From assembly GCA_045542415.1 (NCBI GenBank), contig JAZQKZ010000001.1, forward strand, positions 1 to 64,000: 64,000 nucleotides of DNA, given 5' to 3'. Shown here piece by piece: positions 17,274-24,173 of the stretch. The position numbers and the translations under genes are program-made. The notes under the pieces are model-generated. The model searched no databases. It was not told where the DNA came from and saw nothing but the letters and a program-made list of their open reading frames with translations. Position 1 is the stretch's first letter, and each line of letters opens with the position of its first letter. Source of the stretch: UMGS1958 sp045542415 (GTDB lineage Bacteria; Bacillota; Clostridia; UBA1381).

Positions 17274-17296
17274 GGAGGTGTCAAAGTGACACCTCC
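17274..17296 (-). terminator. Terminator of the AGCS symporter gene
   Basis: A perfect 10-bp stem (GGAGGTGTCA with TGACACCTCC) with a 3-base loop, 10 bases beyond the symporter stop; a T-rich tract follows on the minus strand. Confidence 0.85.
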
Positions 17297-17305
17297 GGTT
17301 CGTTA

Positions 17306-18730
17306 TTATTTAAGATGCTTCTTATCCTTGAAGAATGCTTTTGTTTCAGCAGCAATAATACCGCTTAGTGCAAATAATGCAATCATGTTAGGAAGTGCCA
17401 TCAAGCCGTTGAAGATATCGGCGATTGTCCATACAGCTGAAACTGTCATGTACGGTCCGATAAATACAGCTAAGATGTAGAGCCATCTGTATGTAGTTAC
17501 AACCTTTAAGTTCTTGCCTGATAAGTATTCGAGACAACGCTCTGAGTAGTAGTCCCAGCCGAGAATAGTTGTAAACGCGAAAAATACGAGACAAAGCATT
17601 AATACAAAGCCTGATACTGCTTCCGGAAGGAATGAAAGACCGTGTGCGAATGCATATGATGTGATCTCAACACCCTCAAGTCCAAGCTCCGGAGCATATG
17701 CACCTGTAAGCACGATTGAAAGACCTGTCATTGTACAAATAATGATTGTATCAATGAATGTACCTGTCATTGTAACAAGACCCTGTCTTACCGGTTCCTT
17801 TGTCTGAGCAGCGGCTGCCGCAATCGGAGCAGAACCGAGACCTGACTCATTTGAGAAGATACCTCTTGCAACACCGTTTCTCATACCCATCATCATTGCA
17901 GTACCTAAGATACCGCCGCCTACAGATTCAAGGCTGAATGCACTCTTGACTATAGTAACAACGGCAGCCGGAATAGCTGTGATGTTTGAGAAGATAAGTA
18001 CGAGTGCAAAAACTACATAAAGGATAGCCATGAACGGAACAATAACCTCAGCAACCTTGGCAATTCGCTTTACTCCGCCGATGAGTACAAGAGCAACACA
18101 TAATGCAAGTACAAGCGAAGCGATAACAACTGTCCATGAGTATTCGCCGATTCCCGGAATTGTAACTGCCCATGCATTATTCGGGTCGAAGAAGTTGTTT
18201 ACGGCTGATGCAATTCCGTTAACCTGTGTGAATGTACCGATACCTAAAAGACCTACGCATACACCGAAGAATGCGAAGAGCTTTGCAAGCCACTTCCAGT
18301 TCTTTCCCATACCTTTTTCTATGTAGTAGAAAGGACCGCCGAGAGCATGACCGTTTTCGTCAACCTCACGGAACTTTACTGCTAAAAGACCCTCTGAATA
18401 CTTTGTTGCCATTCCTAAGAATGCTGCAACAACCATCCAGAAAAGAGCGCCCGGACCGCCGGCAGCAATAGCTGTAGCAACGCCGACGATATTACCTGTA
18501 CCGATTGTAGCTGAAAGTGCTGTACATAAAGCACCGAATGAAGTAACCTCACCAACGCCGTCCTCTTCGTTCTTTATCATCCACTTAAGTGCAAGCGGAA
18601 GACGCTTAACCTGTAAAAGACCTAATCTTACGGTGAGGAAAAGACCGCCCACCATGATAAGTACCATAAGAGGTACACCCCAGATGAATGAATCGATTTC
18701 ATTCAAAATGTTGTTAATTGTTTCCCACAT
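17306..18730 (-). CDS. Alanine/glycine:cation symporter (AGCS family)
   Basis: A 474-residue membrane protein that imports alanine or glycine with sodium or protons. Family motifs are clear: ALSATIGTGNIVGVATAI near residue 75, GGPFYYIEKGMG, and GMRNGVARGIFSNESGLGSAPIA, the AGCS signature. About eleven hydrophobic segments are present and the length is normal. Expression is set by the tandem glycine riboswitch and terminator directly upstream, which makes glycine the most probable physiological substrate. GGAG lies before the start at 18730. Confidence 0.95.
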   Translation of the reverse strand: MWETINNILNEIDSFIWGVPLMVLIMVGGLFLTVRLGLLQVKRLPLALKWMIKNEEDGVGEVTSFGALCTALSATIGTGNIVGVATAIAAGGPGALFWMVVAAFLGMATKYSEGLLAVKFREVDENGHALGGPFYYIEKGMGKNWKWLAKLFAFFGVCVGLLGIGTFTQVNGIASAVNNFFDPNNAWAVTIPGIGEYSWTVVIASLVLALCVALVLIGGVKRIAKVAEVIVPFMAILYVVFALVLIFSNITAIPAAVVTIVKSAFSLESVGGGILGTAMMMGMRNGVARGIFSNESGLGSAPIAAAAAQTKEPVRQGLVTMTGTFIDTIIICTMTGLSIVLTGAYAPELGLEGVEITSYAFAHGLSFLPEAVSGFVLMLCLVFFAFTTILGWDYYSERCLEYLSGKNLKVVTTYRWLYILAVFIGPYMTVSAVWTIADIFNGLMALPNMIALFALSGIIAAETKAFFKDKKHLK

Positions 18731-18769
18731 TTTGTTTCTCTCCTTTTTGTGAAAAATCTGAAAAGGAAA

Positions 18770-18794
18770 TAAAAAACGGAGTCTGTTGACTCCG
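18770..18794 (-). terminator. Glycine riboswitch expression-platform terminator
   Basis: On the minus strand a 7-bp stem (CGGAGTC/GACTCCG) with a 4-base loop is followed by TTTTTTATTT. It lies between the glycine aptamers and the symporter start, so glycine binding is expected to control whether this hairpin forms. Confidence 0.85.
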
Positions 18795-18848
18795 GAAGAA
18801 TGTAAAGCATAGCATTACACACAAAAGAAAAATACCGTGCGGTATAAA

Positions 18849-19016
18849 TCCTCTGTCCTTTTGCCTGAGAGATTAGCAAATCCTTGCGGATAAGCCTTGC
18901 ACCTTCGGCAGCCGACTTGACGGCATTCTCCAGAGTTACGATCCACTTACAGTCCTCGCCGGAACCGGCACCTGAGAGTTTCGCTCCTTCGGTAGATATA
19001 AATCACTTTCCTGCAA
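18849..19016 (-). promoter_or_regulatory. Tandem glycine riboswitch
   Basis: Two consecutive glycine aptamers are readable on the minus strand. The first runs ACCGAAGGAGCGAAACTCTC, AGGTGCC..., then AACTCTGGAGA. The second has GCCGAAGGTGC, then CTAATCTCTCAGGCAAAAGG and ACAGAG. The CTCTCAGG and CTCTGGAGA blocks and the GAAGG loops are the hallmark conserved positions. It precedes an AGCS transporter, a standard target of this riboswitch class, and a terminator hairpin. Glycine would be expected to switch symporter transcription. Confidence 0.93.
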
Positions 19017-19057
19017 GCTTCATATGTCCTTTTCGTTATGTTATTTTTACAAGTATT

Positions 19058-19085
19058 ATTGTATCACTTTTTTTTAATAAATCAA
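19058..19085 (-). promoter_or_regulatory. Candidate promoter of the glycine riboswitch-symporter transcript
   Basis: Minus strand TTGATT (19085-19080), 16-base spacer, TACAAT (19063-19058), about 40 bases before the first aptamer. Confidence 0.6.
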
Positions 19086-19199
19086 GTGTTTTATATAAAT
19101 TTCTACATTATGTAAGTTTTTTGTAATGAGTATATAACATAATATGAACAATTTGTTAATAAATACATGATTTTTCGCGGTGTTTTTTTAGGTAAATGC

Positions 19200-19228
19200 T
19201 TGACAAGCAAATATAAGTGGTGTATAAT
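19200..19228 (+). promoter_or_regulatory. Sigma-A promoter of the cobalamin-capture operon
   Basis: TTGACA (19200-19205), 17-base spacer, TATAAT (19223-19228): both hexamers are consensus. Transcription would start near 19235, just before the cobalamin riboswitch. Confidence 0.85.
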
Positions 19229-19264
19229 GGCGTTGTTAAATAAAAAGCTTTTTATAAAAATTAA

Positions 19265-19400
19265 ATAGAACGAACTGATTTCACCTTGAAAAGGTTAAAA
19301 CATGGAAAAGGGCGTAATGCCCGCGAGTGGGTCACTGTGAGGGTCGGAAACGATACCAAGTCAGATACATGGAAACAGGCAGCGGGGCTTTGCCTACACC
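19265..19400 (+). promoter_or_regulatory. Cobalamin (B12) riboswitch
   Basis: The conserved cobalamin aptamer core is readable. GGAAAAGGGCGTAATGCCC is followed by GAGTGGGTCACTGTGAGGG and then the B12 box region, CCAAGTCAGATACATGG (about 19355-19372), and ACAGGC. It lies directly after a consensus promoter and before an intrinsic terminator, the layout of a transcriptional OFF switch. It controls the DUF4430/toroid proteins and the ECF transporter downstream, and is the main evidence that these handle corrinoids. Confidence 0.9.
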
Positions 19401-19435
19401 GAAGCACTGCATAATGATGTTTATTTCTCAAAAAT

Positions 19436-19476
19436 AAACGTCTGTCTGTTTTACATACTCGGACAGACGTTTTTTT
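19436..19476 (+). terminator. Cobalamin riboswitch terminator
   Basis: A perfect 11-bp stem (AAACGTCTGTC with GACAGACGTTT) with a 15-base loop followed by a T tract, placed between the aptamer and the first gene. B12 binding is expected to favour it. A 9-base segment just after it pairs with the 5' edge of the aptamer. Confidence 0.88.
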
Positions 19477-19505
19477 AGTTCGTTCCGAAAAAAAGGAGAA
19501 ATAAA

Positions 19506-20741
19506 ATGAAAAAAATAACATCGCTATTAACAGCATTGGCTGTATCCGTAGGCTTAGCTACGGGAGTATATGCCGAAAACACAGAAGAAGTAATTGTTGT
19601 GGCAGATTTTACGGTAGTGACAGTTCCAAACAATGCATCGGCAGGTGAGTCACTGACCGATGCGGATAAGCAGACATATACGGCGGCAGGTGAGTATTTA
19701 TTGACACTTACACCGGCTTTGGGCAGTGAGTGGAATGTGTTGGGACTTGCACGGAGCGGAGCTATAACAGAAGATTTTGAAAATACATATTATACTTCGG
19801 TAGCGGACGCTGTAAAGGAAAAAGAGGGTGTAGTAGGAAAGTCAGCTGCGGACTATGCAAGAGTAATCATAGGATTAACCTCAATCGGTAAGAATGCGGA
19901 AAATATCGAGGGATATAATCTTGTTGAAATGCTTACAAAGGAAGCAATCGAAAAGCAGGGGCTTAATGGTGCGGTATATGCATTGTTTGCTTTTGACAGC
20001 GGTGATTATAAGTCAGAAGTAAACCGTGAGTGGCTTGTTGAAACAGTACTTGCCAACGAGCTTGCAAACGGAGGCTGGACATTCTGGGGAACGGAGCCTG
20101 ACCCGGATATGACATCTATGGCAATTACAGCTCTTGCACCGTATTATAATACCAATGATGAGGTAAAGGTATCGATAGATAAAGCACTTGCATGGCTGAG
20201 TGAAACACAGTGTGAAAGCGGTGCATATGCATCATACGGAAGTGAAAATCCGGAAAGTACATCACAGGTACTTGTTGCACTGACAGCGTTGGGAATTGAT
20301 GTTGACAACGATGAGCGTTTTGTTAAGAACGGTAATACAATAGTTGAAGCTATTAATGAGTATGCTGTTGACGGAGGCGGCTTTGCACATGAAAAGGGCG
20401 GTGCCGTAAATCTGATGGCAACACAGCAGTCGTATTATGCACTGACATCATATTACCGTACTAAAGACGGTAAAACTTCATTGTATGATATGTCGGATCT
20501 TGCGGCAGATATTTCGGTAACAGCTGCGGAGAATACGATTATATATAAAAATAACGGAAATGCAGATGCAGTTGCGGTAAGCATTATGGCAAGCTATGAT
20601 GAAAACGGCAGACTGAAGAATACTCAGATAAAGGATGCACTGATTTGCAGTGGCGAAGAATATATAACAGATAAAACACAAGGCACAGCTGTATATTTAT
20701 GGAACGGCATGAAACCGTTGTGTGAGGCTATAAGAAATTGA
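19506..20741 (+). CDS. Secreted alpha/alpha-toroid protein, intrinsic factor alpha-domain-like (putative B12 capture)
   Basis: A 411-residue exported protein. A signal peptide ends at VYAEN (about residue 24). Residues 50-335 form tandem helical repeats of the terpenoid cyclase/prenyltransferase toroid type, the fold of the alpha domain of intrinsic factor and transcobalamin. Repeat signatures are NVLGLARSG, ARVIIGLTSIG, GLNGAVYALFAF, MAITALAPYY, VLVALTALGID and NLMATQQSYYALTSYY. A short beta domain (340-411) follows. No catalytic motif of a terpene cyclase is seen. It is the first gene under the cobalamin riboswitch and a paralogue of the helical half of the next protein. B12 binding is inferred from fold, riboswitch and ECF neighbours. 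Confidence 0.78.
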   Translation: MKKITSLLTALAVSVGLATGVYAENTEEVIVVADFTVVTVPNNASAGESLTDADKQTYTAAGEYLLTLTPALGSEWNVLGLARSGAITEDFENTYYTSVADAVKEKEGVVGKSAADYARVIIGLTSIGKNAENIEGYNLVEMLTKEAIEKQGLNGAVYALFAFDSGDYKSEVNREWLVETVLANELANGGWTFWGTEPDPDMTSMAITALAPYYNTNDEVKVSIDKALAWLSETQCESGAYASYGSENPESTSQVLVALTALGIDVDNDERFVKNGNTIVEAINEYAVDGGGFAHEKGGAVNLMATQQSYYALTSYYRTKDGKTSLYDMSDLAADISVTAAENTIIYKNNGNADAVAVSIMASYDENGRLKNTQIKDALICSGEEYITDKTQGTAVYLWNGMKPLCEAIRN

Positions 20742-20817
20742 GACTTTCAGAAAATTTAGAGCTGATTGCTGCTTGTATGCATTAAGAATTGTGCCGTATG
20801 GTGTAATGGAGATTAAT

Positions 20818-22425
20818 ATGAAAAAAAGAATTTTATCATTACTTATAATATTGCCGATACTCTTTGGGGTGTCGGCACACGCCGTTGAAGAGGAAGAGAT
20901 TACGGTGTATATGACAGTGGAAAAGCTGACACTGGGACAGGGCTTCATCATGGAGCCGACGGCAATACAAACAGTACAGGGAGCGAGTGTAGCAGAGGTG
21001 CTGGAGCAGGTTTTTCCGGGACAGTATATGCATACGGGAACAATAGAGGATAACTTGTATGTCTCGGCGTTTGCGGATGCAGAGCAGGACATTAATATCC
21101 CGTATTATATTTCAGATGTAATCGGAGAAGTGACATCAAGGCAGGATAGCGAATGGCTGAGTGAATTTGATTATTCTGATACATCCGGATGGAAATACAG
21201 TATAAACAATGAATTTCTGTCGGTAAGCTCAAGTGATGCATATTTACAGGACGGAGACGTGATCAGATGGCAGTTTTCTCTTTATGGCTACGGGGTAGAT
21301 CTGGGTTCGGGAGAAGAATACGGCATTGGGCCGTTGGTACCGCTTGCGGACAAGTCGGAGTTGATAAGATATGCAGCCGATTTCGGGGGCAGTGAGTATG
21401 CAATGGAGGTTCTTACAAGATTTGACAGCTCGCCGGAGGAGGTTGAGGGTGCACTTGATTTTAAGGATAGTGTCGATGATGCATACAACGGAGCAAATCT
21501 GAAGCTGAGTGCTGATTATGTGCTGTCTGTTGTTGCAGAGCCTCAGATTGCATCTATCGGCGGAGAATGGGCAGTTATAGGACTTGCCAGAAGCGGGCTT
21601 GATATTGACACAAGCTATTTTGACGGATATTATAAAAGAGTGGCGGATAAAGTCCGTGAATGTAACGGTGTGCTGCACGAGCGTAAATACACCGAATATG
21701 CAAGAGTAGTGCTTGCACTTGCGGCAATCGGAAAGGACCCGACAAATGTCTGCGGATATGATCTTGTCGCACCGCTTACTGATTTTGATGCGGTAATGAA
21801 GCAGGGGCTTAACGGAGCGGCATTTGCACTTATTGCAATGGATGCCTGCGATTATAAAGCGGACACTGCAAGGGAAGCGTACATAAAGGAAATACTGTCA
21901 AGACAGACAAATGGTGCGTTTGCATTGAGTAAGAACGGAGAAGTGGATATAGATATTACTGCAATGGCATTGTGTGCATTGAGTAATTATTCGGAAAATC
22001 CTGAGGTGAAAAAAGCAATCGAAGCAGCGGTTGAATATATGTCGGCAGCACAGGAATCAGATGGCGGATTTACTTCATTGGGCGGAAAAAATTCGGAAAG
22101 TGCGGTACAGGTAATAACAGCCCTGACCTTATTGGGGATTTCTCCTGATGATGATAGATTTGTTAAAAACGGAATAAGTGTGTTGGATTATCTGCTGAGT
22201 TACGGTTTGGCAGACGGAAGCTTCAGACATGAGCAGTCAGGCGATGCGAATCTGATGGCAACGGAGCAGGCACTGTATGCACTTGCGGCGGTTGAACGTG
22301 CCAATGGCGGAAATTGCAGTCTGTACGATATGTCAGATATTAAGAAAGAGATAACTGTCGGTCCCAAAAGACCGGTATTTGCTGATGAAGCACAGAAAAT
22401 ACTTGACTTAGCGGAGAGATTATAA
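20818..22425 (+). CDS. Secreted DUF4430 + alpha/alpha-toroid protein, transcobalamin-like with reversed domain order
   Basis: A 535-residue exported protein with signal peptide MKKRILSLLIILPILFGVSA. Residues 25-165 form a DUF4430 domain (transcobalamin C-terminal-like) with the typical GWKYSINNEF and LQDGDVIRWQFS pair. Residues 215-520 are a helical toroid with VIGLARSGLD, ARVVLALAAIG, GLNGAAFALIAMDACDY, MALCALSNY, VITALTLLGIS and NLMATEQALYALAA. Human B12 carriers have the same two modules in the opposite order (alpha, then beta). The start at 20818 has GGAG upstream; the ATG at 20773 lacks one. The gene ends one base before the next starts. Function as a B12 trap is inferred. Confidence 0.8.
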   Translation: MKKRILSLLIILPILFGVSAHAVEEEEITVYMTVEKLTLGQGFIMEPTAIQTVQGASVAEVLEQVFPGQYMHTGTIEDNLYVSAFADAEQDINIPYYISDVIGEVTSRQDSEWLSEFDYSDTSGWKYSINNEFLSVSSSDAYLQDGDVIRWQFSLYGYGVDLGSGEEYGIGPLVPLADKSELIRYAADFGGSEYAMEVLTRFDSSPEEVEGALDFKDSVDDAYNGANLKLSADYVLSVVAEPQIASIGGEWAVIGLARSGLDIDTSYFDGYYKRVADKVRECNGVLHERKYTEYARVVLALAAIGKDPTNVCGYDLVAPLTDFDAVMKQGLNGAAFALIAMDACDYKADTAREAYIKEILSRQTNGAFALSKNGEVDIDITAMALCALSNYSENPEVKKAIEAAVEYMSAAQESDGGFTSLGGKNSESAVQVITALTLLGISPDDDRFVKNGISVLDYLLSYGLADGSFRHEQSGDANLMATEQALYALAAVERANGGNCSLYDMSDIKKEITVGPKRPVFADEAQKILDLAERL

Positions 22426-22426
22426 T

Positions 22427-23233
22427 ATGATAGCTTTAATAAAGAAAAATAAAACAGTACTTGCAGTTTTTCTTGTAATATTGATAGTAGTTGCTGTATT
22501 TGCTACGGGCGGCGATAAAGAGGAGAGTATGTCTGTTGTCAGCGATATAGAAATGACAGTGGCTCCGGCAGTGGAAGCAACGGAATTACCTGCCGGAACG
22601 ATACTACCCGAAGCAACGGTAAGCCCTGAGAAAACGGCAAAGCCGGATAAGACGGCGTTGCCTGAAAAAACGGACGTACCCAATTCGGCAGCTGATATTC
22701 AGCATGAATCAAAGTCGGAGGCTGTTACGGAAACAGCAGAGTCATATTCGTTGGGGGAAGAAAAGACACACAGCACAAATGTTATTAAATACACATCGGA
22801 AAATAACAGCAATATTTCCGAGTGTACAATATCAATATACTGTAAAACTCTGCTTACCAACATGGATAATCTTGACAAGGGCAAGCATCAGCTTGTGCCG
22901 TCAGACGGATGTATTCTTAAAGCTGTAAAAGTAAGGGTTGAGGACGGTGATAATGTATTTGATATACTGAAAAAGGCAACAAGAGATAATAAAATTCATA
23001 TGGAATATGTAAATACTCCCATATATAACAGTGCGTATATAGAGGGAATACATAATTTATATGAATTTGATTGCGGTGAGCTGTCGGGATGGATGTACAG
23101 TGTGAACGGTGATTTTCCGAACTATGGCTGCTCAAGCTGTGCAGTCAAGCCGGGTGATGTGATAGAATGGCACTATACCTGCGATCTTGGACGTGATGTG
23201 AGCGGCAGAGTGCTGTCACAGCGTGACGAATAA
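22427..23233 (+). CDS. Membrane-anchored DUF4430 (transcobalamin beta-domain-like) protein
   Basis: A 268-residue protein with one N-terminal membrane helix (residues 8-27, no cleavage site), then a Thr/Pro/Lys-rich spacer (about 45-90) and a C-terminal DUF4430 domain (about 125-262). The domain carries GWMYSVNGDFPNYGC and KPGDVIEWHYTCDLG, the family's strongest blocks; three cysteines near 220-235 could form a disulfide. It begins one base after the previous stop codon, so translation is probably coupled. I infer a tethered beta half-carrier that could pair with the alpha-domain protein encoded two genes upstream and pass B12 to the ECF transporter. Confidence 0.8.
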   Translation: MIALIKKNKTVLAVFLVILIVVAVFATGGDKEESMSVVSDIEMTVAPAVEATELPAGTILPEATVSPEKTAKPDKTALPEKTDVPNSAADIQHESKSEAVTETAESYSLGEEKTHSTNVIKYTSENNSNISECTISIYCKTLLTNMDNLDKGKHQLVPSDGCILKAVKVRVEDGDNVFDILKKATRDNKIHMEYVNTPIYNSAYIEGIHNLYEFDCGELSGWMYSVNGDFPNYGCSSCAVKPGDVIEWHYTCDLGRDVSGRVLSQRDE

Positions 23234-23264
23234 AAAATACTCTGAAAGTATGGGAGAGGGTAAG

Positions 23265-24173
23265 ATGAAATCATTCTCACAATTGAATCCTGTTGTTGAG
23301 TTTATATATTTTTTGCTCTCAATAGGTTTTTCGGTTTTTATTATGAATCCGATATGTCTGTGTATTTCCCTGCTTACGTCGCTGATATGTGCGTTCGGTA
23401 TATGCGGAGTCAAAAAAGCAGGCATGAATGTTTTATATTCCGTACCGATGATTGCACTTGCGGCACTGATGAATCCGGCGTTTAATCATGAGGGTGCAAC
23501 AATACTTTCATATTTGCCGAGCGGAAATCCACTGACCCTTGAATCAATTGCATACGGAGCAGCGGCAGGAGTAATGATAGCGGCGGTGATGTGCCATTTT
23601 TCGTGCTTTAATGCCGTAATGACCGCCGATAAGCTTACATATCTTACGGGAAGAATAAGTCCGTCACTGTCGATGCTTTTTTCCATGACCCTAAGACTTG
23701 TGCCGAAGCTTAAAATACAGCTTGATGAAATCAGCATGGCACAGAGGGGAATAGGAAAGGATATCGGAAGAGACGGTCTTGTAAATAAAATAAAAAACGG
23801 AGCAAGGATAATGGCGATAATGATAAATCGCTCATTGGAGGAATCGGTGGAAACGGCAGATTCCATGAAAAGCAGAGGCTACGGACTGCCGGGAAAAAGT
23901 ACATTTTCGATGTATCGGATGGATACGGTTGACCGCATGGTTATGTATGTACTTGCGGCAGGCGGAGCGTATATCATATATGCATACAGCAAGGGCTATA
24001 TAGCCTGGCAGTACTTTCCGGTTGTTTCAGTTGTGGGATTTTCGGCAGAAGCAGTAGCTTCATATGCCGTGTATGCACTGATAATGCTTATTCCGTCAAT
24101 TATGAATTTATCGGCACAGCTGAGCTATAAATACAGAATATCAAAAATTGAGGCGAAAAATGAAAATATTTGA
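23265..24173 (+). CDS. ecfT: Energy-coupling factor transporter transmembrane protein EcfT
   Basis: A 302-residue membrane protein of the EcfT family, which couples ATP hydrolysis to the S component in ECF vitamin importers. Family features are several N-terminal hydrophobic segments and two cytoplasmic x-R-G coupling motifs, AQRGIGKD and KSRGYGLPG, on the amphipathic helices that bind the two ATPases. The start at 23265 follows GGGAGAGGG; an overlapping GTG at 23223 has no site. The last 14 bases overlap the start of the fused EcfA-S gene. Regulation is by the upstream cobalamin riboswitch. Confidence 0.9.
   Translation: MKSFSQLNPVVEFIYFLLSIGFSVFIMNPICLCISLLTSLICAFGICGVKKAGMNVLYSVPMIALAALMNPAFNHEGATILSYLPSGNPLTLESIAYGAAAGVMIAAVMCHFSCFNAVMTADKLTYLTGRISPSLSMLFSMTLRLVPKLKIQLDEISMAQRGIGKDIGRDGLVNKIKNGARIMAIMINRSLEESVETADSMKSRGYGLPGKSTFSMYRMDTVDRMVMYVLAAGGAYIIYAYSKGYIAWQYFPVVSVVGFSAEAVASYAVYALIMLIPSIMNLSAQLSYKYRISKIEAKNENI

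Noticed and set aside
22704..22928. 74-residue frame overlapping the tethered DUF4430 gene
   Set aside because: Out-of-frame on the same strand with no ribosome site; the annotated frame carries the recognised domain.
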